From CAYRGC01 sp964423795 (GTDB lineage: Bacteria; Patescibacteriota; Gracilibacteria; Peribacterales; Peribacteraceae): 57,882 bases of DNA. The stretch lies in contig CAYRGC010000007.1 in NCBI GenBank assembly GCA_964423795.1, positions 1-57,882 of the forward strand. Reading direction: 5' to 3'. This document shows, piece by piece, positions 33,601 to 42,269 of the stretch; within the stretch, counting starts at the first letter, position 1; every line of letters starts with the position of its first letter. Under the pieces are notes generated by a model, which saw nothing but the letters and a program-made list of their open reading frames with translations, made no database searches and was not told where the DNA came from. A program made the translations under genes and the position numbers.

Positions 33601-34208
33601 GCGTGATGACGAGCGACGACCTCGTGAGCATGAGGTGCCGGATCCCCACGCCGGCCGGGGAAGAAGAGAGCGGCGCGACCCGCACGGATGCGAAGGGACG
33701 CACGTGGACGAAACAAGACGGCGGCACCTGGACCTCCGACGAGGGCGCCGGCCTCGCGGCCAAAGACGAGGACGTCGACCTGTGGAGCCGCGGCGCCTGC
33801 GCCCACACTGAGGCCGACCTCCTCGAGCGCGCCATGCGCATCGTCGCGCGCCCGGGAGCGCTCCTCCCGGAAGACCTGGAGGTGACCATGGACAGGCGCT
33901 TCCCCGTCGGCACGCCCGACACCCGCTCCGATTCGCAGAACGGATGGGCCATCTCGTGCGATCCGGCGGATACCTCCTGCGCGCCGTTCTGGCCGGTCTT
34001 CACCGCGCCCAAGGACGGCTGGCAGATCATCCGCGGCGAGGACGATACGAACGCGGACCCCTTCGACCCGCTGCGCCGCAGTCTCCGGAAGGAGGTGATC
34101 GACGACGACGGCCGCTACCGCACGATCGACGGAGACCCCCTGCCGTACCGACCCGATCCCGACGCCGTCTATCCCTCCTTCGACCGCAAACCTCCCGTCG
34201 ACCTCTGA
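30639..34208 (+). CDS. Very large secreted protein, first gene of an unrecognised cluster
   Basis: About 1189 residues. A typical export signal, ISNTHVLRRLFPKV followed by a hydrophobic core and the cleavage-like PAVA, is encoded upstream of the first GTG (30792), but that stretch has no in-frame ATG, GTG or TTG back to the TAG at 30627. An ATT start at 30639, 6 nt after the -10 box, is proposed. The chain has a Pro/Asp/Glu-rich segment (about residues 318-350), a Cys-rich segment (CRVCTGDECRCPGPGCRR), a helical region (about 720-830) and a Trp- and Cys-containing end. No family is recognised. The next gene starts 2 nt after its stop. Confidence 0.82.
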   Translation: MSNTHVLRRLFPKVFPICAGLSSLLVALPAVAELYQVPTGPGLSLETIEDTVKNVLPEKLGGGACGWVNSEEHVGETVGEGKVAKVLGLPGRDGDPLGFLQSGMAKRKDEFLYPKNATGLTTVCPRVKSKDNGAPTVDWSVWRDPGDDDDDDTCDPTEALPGRDDVEGKFVPHTCTLPKFADPVCNDGPDQGGDDLTPRKCLATCEWMNRFLIRDCREFEDVQIEIPISRSTGLPPDVAPPTRLQIPTPIDVQNPTDVPPQRIQFDTPLRIDTQANRGSRFLAQLGPSEPIEILIPIQVDTPPDSSPIDDTGLIPPVPDPVEPDPEPNQEEPDPTPDSPTEPDPQPQPEPDPVLLPDPEPTITVTVRRCKTWGERYLCTGHWVPELQQDETAQSVAEYPNCRVCTGDECRCPGPGCRRAPPAPEAGGNDYDPEDTGQDRPAYQSFYREYVGTTERASLPETPDDQLSRFGTEDLCLSLDRERQNQRENECVVAACYGIYPEEHDWRDEKATGQDERCVLRFPHVDNLENTQGNADASSIETLDDEPIANRRPAEENSPWDPVLQTMSFLSGSLSTTLGTTILSPDTVVVRAKTAYTEENTLPNGNYQNATDDTADGTRTGDGRFVTRWIQGLLTGIQEALTPPVVRVRLPAVWERFLPQATETETLPDLTSPENRTLPIDLQLRAGPGLMDSLSGLFQQILTLRDEDIPVVVPLGSRIDFEKRALDWERYKREREERGLEVPDEIETIAARLRDYASQIDQVRSIRAQLPLYLAMIVEKQGEAITRIDDWIRANADRYREILAAQGGREEISDLAKKLTKELNDFDRINTPWCRNEYFTRTLEALNAWIPGWPVPPKGSCTPTEDTLPLICIENEQKDMVFDLTTLAVQPGALVVPSFHVVAIALALPSPPSDPYVDIDPDAVHLPPPWDVAQISWDEMLTPTFEAIGDGPDLPPLPEFDPSSIRPSLERAVELLKKRNLTYAAFWKSVMTSDDLVSMRCRIPTPAGEEESGATRTDAKGRTWTKQDGGTWTSDEGAGLAAKDEDVDLWSRGACAHTEADLLERAMRIVARPGALLPEDLEVTMDRRFPVGTPDTRSDSQNGWAISCDPADTSCAPFWPVFTAPKDGWQIIRGEDDTNADPFDPLRRSLRKEVIDDDGRYRTIDGDPLPYRPDPDAVYPSFDRKPPVDL

Positions 34209-34210
34209 CC

Positions 34211-35068
34211 ATGCGCCGCTTCCTCGCCCTGATCCTCGGCCTTTCGCTCCTTTCCGCCCCCGCGCGGATGGTCGCCACGGAAGTGGAGACGAAGGACCCC
34301 GTGCAGCAATGCCTGCGGGACATCACGGGCCGCGTCGCCCAACAGCAACGCATCTTCCGCTCCGTTCTACTCGGCCGCCAGCAGGCCTCCGTGGAACTGG
34401 AGGGGACGACCCGCTTCGACGAGGCGGGCCAGGCATGGATCAAGACGGGGGAGAACCGCTGGGTATCCGCGACGGGCGACCCCATCGAGGATGCCGAGCT
34501 TGACGCGCGCACCGAATGGGAAGGCATCAATGATCCCTCGGCCGACGCCTCGCTGCGCTCCCACAGGCCGGGCCTGCTCGAGGTGCGCGAGGCGCTCACG
34601 TCCGATCTCCTGCCGGGCGTGATCGAATCCTATCGCGCGCTGCGCTGCCGCCTCTCGATGGTCTGCGCGGGGCTCCAGGCCGGACCGGATGATCCCTCGC
34701 CCCTCACGGTGCAAACGCCCGGATGCGAGCCCCTCACGATGGAGCCGATCCGCTCCTGCCAGTTCGCCAACGCCGCGAAGGACCCGGAGGGCTCCTCCCT
34801 CGCGCTCGTCGATCCGCAAGGACAGTCGACGGTGCGCGTGCACTGCGGACCGCTCATCGAGCAGGTGGCCCGCGACGAAGCGCGGATGGTCTCGCTCGCG
34901 GTCTCGTACGACGCGTCCGTGCGTTCGATCCTGCAGTTCGCCGGACAGTTCGACTCCTTCATCGATTCCTGGCGATCCGACGTGCTGACCCCCCTCGATC
35001 AGACGGTCTCCCTGGTCCATCAACTCTCACGCATCCCGTGCTTCCTCGCGCAATGCACCAATGAGTAA
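34211..35068 (+). CDS. Secreted protein, second gene of the cluster
   Basis: This 285-residue protein has a signal peptide (MRRFLALILGLSLLSAPARM). The mature part is mostly helical with at least six cysteines, for example QQCLRDITG near the start and PCFLAQCTNE at the very end, so disulfides and an extracellular location are likely. No family is recognised. The ATG follows the upstream stop by 2 nt, and its own end overlaps the next gene by 8 nt; this spacing is what fixes the start. Confidence 0.85.
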   Translation: MRRFLALILGLSLLSAPARMVATEVETKDPVQQCLRDITGRVAQQQRIFRSVLLGRQQASVELEGTTRFDEAGQAWIKTGENRWVSATGDPIEDAELDARTEWEGINDPSADASLRSHRPGLLEVREALTSDLLPGVIESYRALRCRLSMVCAGLQAGPDDPSPLTVQTPGCEPLTMEPIRSCQFANAAKDPEGSSLALVDPQGQSTVRVHCGPLIEQVARDEARMVSLAVSYDASVRSILQFAGQFDSFIDSWRSDVLTPLDQTVSLVHQLSRIPCFLAQCTNE

Positions 35069-35846
35069 GCGATCCGCCGTCATCGGCGTCCTCTGCGCGA
35101 TCCTCGGGATCGGCGGCGTCGCGGCGTCGCGCCTCGCGGCGCAGGTCGCGCCCGCGCAGTCGGATCTCCCGACGTGCGAGTGGAACGAGTCGCTCTTCCC
35201 CGAGCCCTCGCCCGAGGAACTCCGGGACGCGTCCACCGCGGAGATCTGGAGCCGGGCCTACCACGCCCGCGTGCGCGAGGTGCTCGCCGCGCATTTCGCC
35301 CCGGCCGGCGCGGACCTGAGCTGCACGGTGCAGCCCGTTCGCTTCGCGTCCATGCCGCTCAGGGGCCTCGCCGAATACCTGTCTCCCTGGAACGAGGACG
35401 GCGGAGGATCGCTCACGGAAGCGGATATGGGAGCCGTCCTGCTCGAGTACCTGCGCACGTACGAGTGCTCGCTGCGCCAGCGGTGGTTCCTGCTGCCGAC
35501 CTTCATGGCCGAGGAACTCGGCGACGTGGAATCCCTCCTGGACGAGCAGGGAGACGGCAACGACGCCGGCACGTTCGTGGTGCCGAACCTGGTGAACCGC
35601 CTCTCCGAGGAGCAACTCGCGATCCAGAAAGAACTCGCCATCGCGCGCCGCGCTCTCCACCGCACGCTCACCGCCATCACCGGAGAGGAACGCCTCGCGC
35701 CGCTCAACGGAACGACGGAATGCCTGGCGCGCGTCTCGATGGACCTCAGCAACGAGATGGGCCTCGCCGCCGGCGTGAGCGCCTGCCTGCCCGCCCGCAC
35801 GTGGGACACGAAGGGCTCCCTCCTCGATCTCTCCGCGAACAAATGA
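35061..35846 (+). CDS. Secreted protein, third gene of the cluster
   Basis: This 261-residue protein has an N-terminal export signal (VIGVLCAILGIGGVAASRLA) and a mature part with scattered cysteines (PTCEWNESLFPEPSPEEL, TYECSLRQRW). It overlaps its neighbours by 8 nt upstream and 4 nt (ATGA) downstream. Function is unknown. Mature length, Cys content and helix-rich look resemble the second gene of the cluster, so the two might be distant paralogues, but no convincing shared motif was found by eye. Confidence 0.85.
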   Translation: MSKRSAVIGVLCAILGIGGVAASRLAAQVAPAQSDLPTCEWNESLFPEPSPEELRDASTAEIWSRAYHARVREVLAAHFAPAGADLSCTVQPVRFASMPLRGLAEYLSPWNEDGGGSLTEADMGAVLLEYLRTYECSLRQRWFLLPTFMAEELGDVESLLDEQGDGNDAGTFVVPNLVNRLSEEQLAIQKELAIARRALHRTLTAITGEERLAPLNGTTECLARVSMDLSNEMGLAAGVSACLPARTWDTKGSLLDLSANK

Positions 35847-38380
35847 TCTTCCCGCCGCTCCGCTCACAGGCCCCCCGCGCCCGCCGCATCGCCGCGATCC
35901 TCCTCGCGGCGGCGCTGCTGGCGCCGGGCATGGCATCGGCGCAGGGCGCCGGGGAAACGAGCCCGGCGACGCTCTACGACCTCATGCTCGAGCAGACGGA
36001 GAAGGAGCTGCTCCTCGATCCGACGGGCGCGCGCGACCCCGAGCTGCCCGTGAAGGCCTTCGCCGCTTCCGCCATCGACCTCGACGAAGGAACGGTGTCG
36101 CCCGACGAGATCAAAGACGCGCTCGAAAACGAATCCTCGTTTTGCACGGGCACCGACGAGCGGGAGCGGATGGCCGATACGGCCTGCGACGGCGCGAAGG
36201 ACGCCATCCGCACGATCGTGACGCGCGAAGCCGAGATCCGCGCCTACGGCCGCGACTGGCAGACCATGGGCGCGGGGAGCTTCGAGCGGCCGCTTCTCGT
36301 CTCCGAATTCAAGGACGACTCTTTCCTCACGCAGCTCCAGGCCGTCACGACGCTGTGGCGTCCTTCCGGCGACGCGCAACGGCCGCCCGTCGTCGCCGAG
36401 CGGCTCGCGCAGAGCGACGAAGACGGCATCGAGAGCCTCGTAAACGACCTGAGCGCCGATCTGGCGCGCCTCGTGCACTCGGACGAGGGCGGAGAGGACG
36501 ACCGTGACATGGTCGCCGCCGTCTGGGGAGAACGCTACGGCATCCGGGCCGCGAACGACGCGGCGACGCGCTGGCCGGAGGTGCACTCCGACCTGACGGC
36601 GATCGCCGGGGCCCTCGGCGGCGTGCAGATCGTGCCCGCCCTCGGTCCGGACGAGACGTCGTTCCTCCTGCCGAGCCCGGCCCTGCAGCGGAAACTTCCC
36701 GCGAATGTGCGGGTGTGGGCGTACGTGCGGAACGTCGGAGGGGAGAACGAGGTGAACGCGGGACTCGATTGGGACGACGCCGTGGAGCCGGTTCTCCCGG
36801 ACCTCTGCGAATGGCAAGAGGACGGCACCTGCGTTCCGCGACTCGGCGGGCGCTATCCGAAGCCTCCGACGACGCTCCCCGGACTCTGCGACCACCGCCT
36901 CGGCGAAATGGGCTATCTCTGCCGCACGATGGTCGATGCCACCGCGGAATGCCGCGAGACGCCGGACGTGGATCCGAACGTGATCGCGCTCGCGCGCTGC
37001 CAGTCTCCCGAGCCCGCGACGCAGACCCAAGCGGGACCGAACCTGTGCGAGAACTGGGCGGAGGGCAAGTCGCAAATGCTCGGCGACTCGGCGAAGTGCT
37101 CGGTGGAAATCGCCTGCGAGGACGAGACGCCCATCATCGACGCCGACGCGGTCACGACCGTGAAGGACGCAAGCGGGAAGATCACCATCGTGCTTCGCAA
37201 GGAACCGAAGGATGGACAGACGCAGATGCCCGCGAAGTACCTCGTGCTCTCGCAGCTCGTGCACGCCAAGCGGCTCTGCGCCGGGGCGGCGGGCGGCGGC
37301 CCGCTCGACGGCGAGGACTACGCCGCGAAGGTCGCGAACTGCTGCCGCGTGCAGATGGATTCGTCCCGTGCGGCCTGCGACGCGATGGAAGAGGACGGCG
37401 TGTTCCACGGCCACGACGGCCTGAACGCTGACCTCTGCGCGCAAACCATGACGGAAGAGGGCTGCCGGAACTTGGTCGGAGACGATCCGGATGCGAGCTC
37501 CTCTTCGGATTCCTCGGGAGCGAGCAACCCCGTCATCGGCGTCTGCAAGTCCCTTCCGACGGCCGCGCGCATGACGGACGACGAGCTCGTCGCCTTCAAC
37601 GAGGAGATCCGGAAGGCCGCGGTGAAAGCCCTGCCCGAAGGGCAGACCCCCAGCTGCACGAGCACTCCCGTCGACGGCCGCATCGACGCCGCGGTCCGCG
37701 CGGTCAACGACTGGCGCGACGACATCTGCACTCCCGAGAACGCCGTCGTGATGCGAAACACCATCGGCGACGCCTCGTGCTATCTCGGCCTCTGCGTGAA
37801 GCAATCCCGGGATTCCCATCGGCAGACGCCCGCCCAAAACACGCTCGTCGCGGGCGGCACGTCGCCGATCCTCGACGCGTGCGTCCCGCCGGCGACCGAT
37901 GTCGGCGACCTGCGCGCGATCTCGATGGAACTGCCCTGGACGCCCCCCGTCTATAACCCGGCCCTGCTCCTCAAGCAGACGCAGACGGCGCTCTGCGTGG
38001 GCGGACCGCCGTCCATCCTGTGCGACGCCGACGTGAGCCGCCTCCTCGAGACGAGCCCGGACGGCGCGTTCGAGCTGGGCGCGGCGACGCTGCAGGGGAT
38101 CGCCGACCAGGCGCAAGCCAACGAGGATCTCACGGCGATGACGGACGCCATCGCCCAGCGCATGGGCAACGATTTCTACGCCTCGTTCCTGCAGTCGCGC
38201 ATCGGGCTCGTGAACGGCGTGATCCGCGAGGCCGGCCAGATCTTCACGAAGCTCTCGACCGTGCGCTTCCCCTCGACGCTCTGCCCCATGGGCTTCGACG
38301 ACCGCGACGCGTTCATCGATTCGGACGCCTGCGCGCCCGCGACGCCCTCCGCGCAAAGCCCTTCCCCCGCGAAGCAGTGA
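35843..38380 (+). CDS. Large secreted Cys-rich protein, fourth gene of the cluster
   Basis: This 845-residue protein starts at an ATGA overlap with the previous stop. Its signal peptide has a long hydrophobic core (IAAILLAAALLAPGMASA) with an ASA-like cleavage site. The mature chain has more than 20 cysteines, several in close pairs (NCCRVQM, LCDHRLGEMGYLCRT), a Ser-rich spacer (DASSSSDSSGASNP) and a helical C-terminal region. It must be oxidised outside the membrane. No family is recognised. Its stop overlaps the next start (GTGA). Confidence 0.85.
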   Translation: MIFPPLRSQAPRARRIAAILLAAALLAPGMASAQGAGETSPATLYDLMLEQTEKELLLDPTGARDPELPVKAFAASAIDLDEGTVSPDEIKDALENESSFCTGTDERERMADTACDGAKDAIRTIVTREAEIRAYGRDWQTMGAGSFERPLLVSEFKDDSFLTQLQAVTTLWRPSGDAQRPPVVAERLAQSDEDGIESLVNDLSADLARLVHSDEGGEDDRDMVAAVWGERYGIRAANDAATRWPEVHSDLTAIAGALGGVQIVPALGPDETSFLLPSPALQRKLPANVRVWAYVRNVGGENEVNAGLDWDDAVEPVLPDLCEWQEDGTCVPRLGGRYPKPPTTLPGLCDHRLGEMGYLCRTMVDATAECRETPDVDPNVIALARCQSPEPATQTQAGPNLCENWAEGKSQMLGDSAKCSVEIACEDETPIIDADAVTTVKDASGKITIVLRKEPKDGQTQMPAKYLVLSQLVHAKRLCAGAAGGGPLDGEDYAAKVANCCRVQMDSSRAACDAMEEDGVFHGHDGLNADLCAQTMTEEGCRNLVGDDPDASSSSDSSGASNPVIGVCKSLPTAARMTDDELVAFNEEIRKAAVKALPEGQTPSCTSTPVDGRIDAAVRAVNDWRDDICTPENAVVMRNTIGDASCYLGLCVKQSRDSHRQTPAQNTLVAGGTSPILDACVPPATDVGDLRAISMELPWTPPVYNPALLLKQTQTALCVGGPPSILCDADVSRLLETSPDGAFELGAATLQGIADQAQANEDLTAMTDAIAQRMGNDFYASFLQSRIGLVNGVIREAGQIFTKLSTVRFPSTLCPMGFDDRDAFIDSDACAPATPSAQSPSPAKQ

Positions 38381-39825
38381 AGCGCCTTCTGCCCCTCCTC
38401 ATCGGCGCGATCCTTCTCCTGCCGGGCTCCGCTCTGGCCCGCCCGGCGAACCCCGTGCCGTCGCTCGCGACCCTCGCGGTCTCCCCGGCGGTGACCCGCA
38501 CCCTCGAACGCGTGGGAACGGGCATCGACAGCGCGTGGGAAGGCGAGAGCCTCTTCACGTTCTTCGAGTCCATGCTCCCCGAATGGTGGGCCGTGGCGAC
38601 GACGAACCTCATGCGGATCGATCCGCAGTGGACCGCCGTGAAGCGCGGCCTGCAGGACACCAGCGCCTGCCAGCGGATGGACCTCTTCCTGCTGGAGGAA
38701 GCGGAGCTCGCGGTGCAGGAACAGATGAAGGCCGCCCTCGACGCGCACGAGGTACTGGCGATCCTCCGCCTCACCGAACTCTCGCGGTATCTGGACCAAC
38801 GCTACGGCGCGCTCGCGAACCTCGGGGGCGATCCGCTCGGCCAGGACTACGAATGGGGGGAGCCCCGGCTCTTCGACCCCGCGGACTACGAGGATAACGG
38901 CGAGCCCGTGTGCTACTTCACCACCGACTACCTGCCGCCGGTCATCACAAACGCGGGGTACGGCTGCGACGCCGGCATGCTCCAAACCGTCATCGACCGC
39001 CTGGGCTCGCTCCCGGACCCCGCGCACGGCGAGAAGCTCAAGAGCGCCACCGAACTCGAGCGCCGCGGCGTCCAGAGCATGCAAGATTCCCTGCGGCAGT
39101 CGGTCGTCCCGGCGGAAGACCTGCTCGCCGTACAACAGGAGATCGAGGCGCTGCAGGGGAACCCCTCGTCCGCGCAGACGTCCGCGCCGTCCCTGCCGAA
39201 CCCCGATGCCCCGCACGAGAGCGCGAGCGGCTGCCAGGACACGCTGCCGCAGGGCGTGTGGTTGCGTGCGCTGACGGGCCCCTTCTCGATCGAGAAGAAC
39301 AATCTGGAGAACCTGGTGGCTTTCCGCGCGAACCGCCGCCAGGAAGGCACCACCCGGCCCCTGCCGTACTTCCTCCGCTCGGCGAATCCCGATCAGGAAG
39401 CCCCGTTCACGACGTCGCTGCGCGTCCGCGGCAGCGCCGACATCGAGGATTTCAGCCGGGACCAGGGGCAGAAGGAGGCCGAGACGTTCGGCACGAGCAT
39501 CGACCCCGCTCTCACCATGCAGAAGACCCTGCTCTCCTTCCGCCTCTCGGTGGGCCGCCTCGCCACCCTCGCGACGGACATCGACGGGGGAGTGCGCGGC
39601 TTCGTGCGCGATTTCGCGTACTACCTCCGCCGCTCCTGCCTGGGACGCGCTTGTCAGAACCGGCTCGATACCACGCTCAAGGTGATCTACGCCGACAAGT
39701 GCTTCCCGTTCACGAACGAGGACCACGAGGTCGATCCCGACCATCCGAATGACACGCAAGGCATGCGATGCCTGCGACAAGCCGGTCTCGATGAGCTGAT
39801 CGATGCGCCGCGGGTGGATTTCTGA
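38377..39825 (+). CDS. Secreted helical protein, fifth gene of the cluster
   Basis: This 482-residue protein starts with a GTG that overlaps the previous stop by 4 nt. Its signal peptide is KRLLPLLIGAILLLPGSALA. The mature part is helical, with LEEAELAVQEQMKAALDAHE and an EDLLAVQQEIEALQG stretch, plus paired cysteines near the end (RSCLGRACQNR). No family is recognised. It ends the translationally coupled series; the next gene has its own promoter 6 nt on. Confidence 0.85.
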   Translation: MKRLLPLLIGAILLLPGSALARPANPVPSLATLAVSPAVTRTLERVGTGIDSAWEGESLFTFFESMLPEWWAVATTNLMRIDPQWTAVKRGLQDTSACQRMDLFLLEEAELAVQEQMKAALDAHEVLAILRLTELSRYLDQRYGALANLGGDPLGQDYEWGEPRLFDPADYEDNGEPVCYFTTDYLPPVITNAGYGCDAGMLQTVIDRLGSLPDPAHGEKLKSATELERRGVQSMQDSLRQSVVPAEDLLAVQQEIEALQGNPSSAQTSAPSLPNPDAPHESASGCQDTLPQGVWLRALTGPFSIEKNNLENLVAFRANRRQEGTTRPLPYFLRSANPDQEAPFTTSLRVRGSADIEDFSRDQGQKEAETFGTSIDPALTMQKTLLSFRLSVGRLATLATDIDGGVRGFVRDFAYYLRRSCLGRACQNRLDTTLKVIYADKCFPFTNEDHEVDPDHPNDTQGMRCLRQAGLDELIDAPRVDF

Positions 39826-39830
39826 CGCCT

Positions 39831-39858
39831 TTGTCTCCCGGGCGGAAAACCGTAGAAT
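39831..39858 (+). promoter_or_regulatory. Promoter of the 39884 gene and pyrF
   Basis: TTGTCT (39831-39836) and TAGAAT (39853-39858) are 16 bp apart, giving a leader of about 18 nt. It separates this pair from the secreted cluster upstream. Confidence 0.65.
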
Positions 39859-39883
39859 GGCGGCACTTTTCCCCTGACCGCGC

Positions 39884-40948
39884 ATGCGCCGCTCCTCCTT
39901 GATCGCGCTCGCCTCGCTCGCTCTCCCCACGTTGGCCTTCGCCGCGTTCGAGCGCCCGAGCGACGTGTTCCGCTCGCTCCAGACGGCGATCCACCCGATG
40001 GACGTCTCCTACGAACTGCATGCCGAGATGCCCGACCAACAGACGTTCCTGACGCTCTGGGTCAAGGGCACGGGCAAGAACAACCTGCTCAACATCGCCA
40101 AGCCGGACGCCGACGTCCGCATGACGCTCGACGTCGTCGCGCCGAAGACCAAGGTCCGCATGAAGGCGCAGGTGCGCGTGACGGACGGCGTCACCTACCT
40201 CCACGTCGACAAGGTGGAAGGCACCTACGACGACGAACTCATCAAGGTGGCCGCGCAGCTTGAGGGACCGAAGTGGCTCAAGTTCCCGTCCTTCGCGACG
40301 AGCATGGCCGAGATCGGCACGCACGAGGAGATGTCCCGCCAGATGATGCTCGACGCCGTCGACGCCCTCTTCGTCATCGAGAAGAAAGGCCCCAACTACT
40401 ACGAGCTCACGCTCACGAAGGATCCGAACGCGCTCAGCGCCGTGGCTCAGAAGTGGCAGCCGGACGCCGATCCGCAGTACGTGATGAGCGACGTCAAGGA
40501 TCTCCTCGCGCACTCGTCCCTCACGATCACGGTGGAAACCAGCGGCGACGAGGCGCGCATCGTGCGCTTCAACTGGTCCTTCTCGGAGCCCACCATGAAC
40601 GCGACCCTCACCGGCAAGGGAGTGCTCTCGACGCGCTGGACGCCCTTCTCCGTGACGGCTCCCGCCGACGCGGTGGACGTGCAAGATCTCGCCGGCGCGC
40701 TCCTGAACTTCCCCGATCCGAACATCTTCCCGGATGCCGTGCCCGTCTGGACGGATGAGGGCAGTAACGAGCAGTGGAAGCCCGATACTTCCGCCGGCGG
40801 CAGCTGCTGGAGCGATGACGCGATGGAGCGGGTCGCCGCGCAACGCCGCGGCGAGTGCGGCTCCATGAAGGAGTCCCCCCGCACGATCAACGACCGCGTC
40901 CGGATGCGCGGCACCTCCTCGTCCGCCGTCTCCTCCGTCGGCTACTGA
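39884..40948 (+). CDS. Exported hypothetical protein
   Basis: This 354-residue protein has a signal peptide (LIALASLALPTLAFA). The mature domain has an alternating strand pattern (DVSYELHAEMPDQQTFLTLW, VRMKAQVRVTDGVTYLHVDK) that recalls LolA/LppX-like lipid-binding half-barrels, though without a decisive motif. The tail has two cysteines and is low in complexity. Its TGA overlaps the pyrF ATG by 1 nt, so the two are translated together although no functional link is evident. Confidence 0.8.
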   Translation: MRRSSLIALASLALPTLAFAAFERPSDVFRSLQTAIHPMDVSYELHAEMPDQQTFLTLWVKGTGKNNLLNIAKPDADVRMTLDVVAPKTKVRMKAQVRVTDGVTYLHVDKVEGTYDDELIKVAAQLEGPKWLKFPSFATSMAEIGTHEEMSRQMMLDAVDALFVIEKKGPNYYELTLTKDPNALSAVAQKWQPDADPQYVMSDVKDLLAHSSLTITVETSGDEARIVRFNWSFSEPTMNATLTGKGVLSTRWTPFSVTAPADAVDVQDLAGALLNFPDPNIFPDAVPVWTDEGSNEQWKPDTSAGGSCWSDDAMERVAAQRRGECGSMKESPRTINDRVRMRGTSSSAVSSVGY

Positions 40949-41790
40949 TGCAGTACGCGTCCGCCCTTTCGGCCCGGATCCAAAAGACCTCGCCGGTCTG
41001 CGTCGGTTTCGATCCGCAGCTCGCGAAGCTCCCCGAGGGAATCGCGAAGACGCCCGAGGGCGTGCTGGAATTCGGCAAGGGCATCGTGGACTCTGTGGCG
41101 CACGTCGCCTCCGCGTTCAAGCCGAACCTCGCGTTCTTCGAGGTCCTGGGCTGGCAGGGGATGAAGGCGTTCTGGGAACTCTGCGCCTACGCGAAGACGA
41201 AGGACCTCGTCGTGATCGCGGACGGCAAACGCAACGACATCGGCTCCACCTGCGAGGCCTACGCGGACGCGTACCTCGGCAAGGGCACCCCGATCGACGC
41301 CCTCACGGTGACGCCCTACCTGGGCAGCGACGGCATCACGCCCTTCCTCAAGCGCTGCGATGAGTTCGGCAAGGGCATCTACGTCCTCGTGAAGACCAGC
41401 AATCCCAGCTCCGGCGAGGTCCAAGACCTTCCCGCCGGAGACGCCGCGGTGCACGAGCACGTGGCCGAGCTCGTGAACGGCTGGGGCCGCGAGCACGCGG
41501 ACGACTCGGGCACGCTCTCCTGCGTGGGCGCGGTCGTGGGCGCGACGTATCCGGAAGAACTGAAGTACCTGCGCACCCTCATGCCGACGGCCCCGTTCCT
41601 CATCCCCGGCTACGGTGCCCAGGGCGGAACGGCAGCCGACGTGAAGGCGGGATTCTTCGCCGACGGCACCGGCGCGGTCGTGAACTCCTCGCGGGGCATC
41701 ATCTATGCCTCAAGCAAGAAAGACTGGCAGGACGCCGCGCGGGAAGCGGCGGAGGACATGGCGAAGGAGCTGAAGAAGGTGATCGGTTAA
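40948..41790 (+). CDS. pyrF: Orotidine 5'-phosphate decarboxylase
   Basis: This 280-residue enzyme converts OMP to UMP, the last step of de novo pyrimidine synthesis. The catalytic segment VIADGKRNDIGST holds the Asp/Lys charge network. The N-terminal VCVGFDPQLAKLP and the AFKPNLAFFEVLGWQG segment fit the longer type 2 form, also found in Actinobacteria and Myxococcus. The phosphate-binding IPGYGAQGGTAADV is near the end. The start overlaps the upstream stop by 1 nt. Confidence 0.97.
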   Translation: MQYASALSARIQKTSPVCVGFDPQLAKLPEGIAKTPEGVLEFGKGIVDSVAHVASAFKPNLAFFEVLGWQGMKAFWELCAYAKTKDLVVIADGKRNDIGSTCEAYADAYLGKGTPIDALTVTPYLGSDGITPFLKRCDEFGKGIYVLVKTSNPSSGEVQDLPAGDAAVHEHVAELVNGWGREHADDSGTLSCVGAVVGATYPEELKYLRTLMPTAPFLIPGYGAQGGTAADVKAGFFADGTGAVVNSSRGIIYASSKKDWQDAAREAAEDMAKELKKVIG

Positions 41791-41835
41791 AAACGGAGAA
41801 AAGGGTAAAAAGGTCCTCTCTTTTTTCTTCATTTC

Positions 41836-42216
41836 ATGAATACCTCCTCACTCCTCCGTTCTACAGGCGAACTCCGCATCGTTCACCTCACAGATGCGTT
41901 CGATGCGACTCGAGCGTTCTACGAGAAGACGCTGCAGCTCGTCATTCTCAGCGAGTGGGGGCGAGGAGAGGGCGATCGCGGCATTATCTACGCGCTCAAG
42001 GACACGCAGCTCGAGATCCTCGAGGGACCGCCGTCGGCGCCAAGTGAAAGCTTCTATGTGTACATTGAAGTGGAAGACATCGATGCACTTCATGCGGAAC
42101 TCTCGAAAACCTGCGAGATCGTCGATCCGCTCACGACGCGCCCGTGGAAGCACCGCAACTTCTCCATCCGCGATCCCGGAGGGCTGAAGTTGAAGTTCTT
42201 CTCGAAAACGGAGTAG
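41836..42216 (+). CDS. VOC (glyoxalase/bleomycin-resistance) family protein
   Basis: This 126-residue protein is a single-chain vicinal-oxygen-chelate fold with two beta-alpha-beta3 units. Family segments are VHLTDAFDATRAFYEKTLQL, SFYVYIEVEDIDALHAEL and FSIRDPGGLKLKF. Possible metal ligands are H17, E57 and E116-equivalent positions, but the last is not a clear Glu. Substrate cannot be inferred. It follows pyrF after 45 nt of purine-rich repeat. Confidence 0.85.
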   Translation: MNTSSLLRSTGELRIVHLTDAFDATRAFYEKTLQLVILSEWGRGEGDRGIIYALKDTQLEILEGPPSAPSESFYVYIEVEDIDALHAELSKTCEIVDPLTTRPWKHRNFSIRDPGGLKLKFFSKTE

Positions 42217-42269
42217 ATGCGATAACCTTTGTCACCTTTGCAACCTTTGTACCTTTTGAAACCTTCCCG

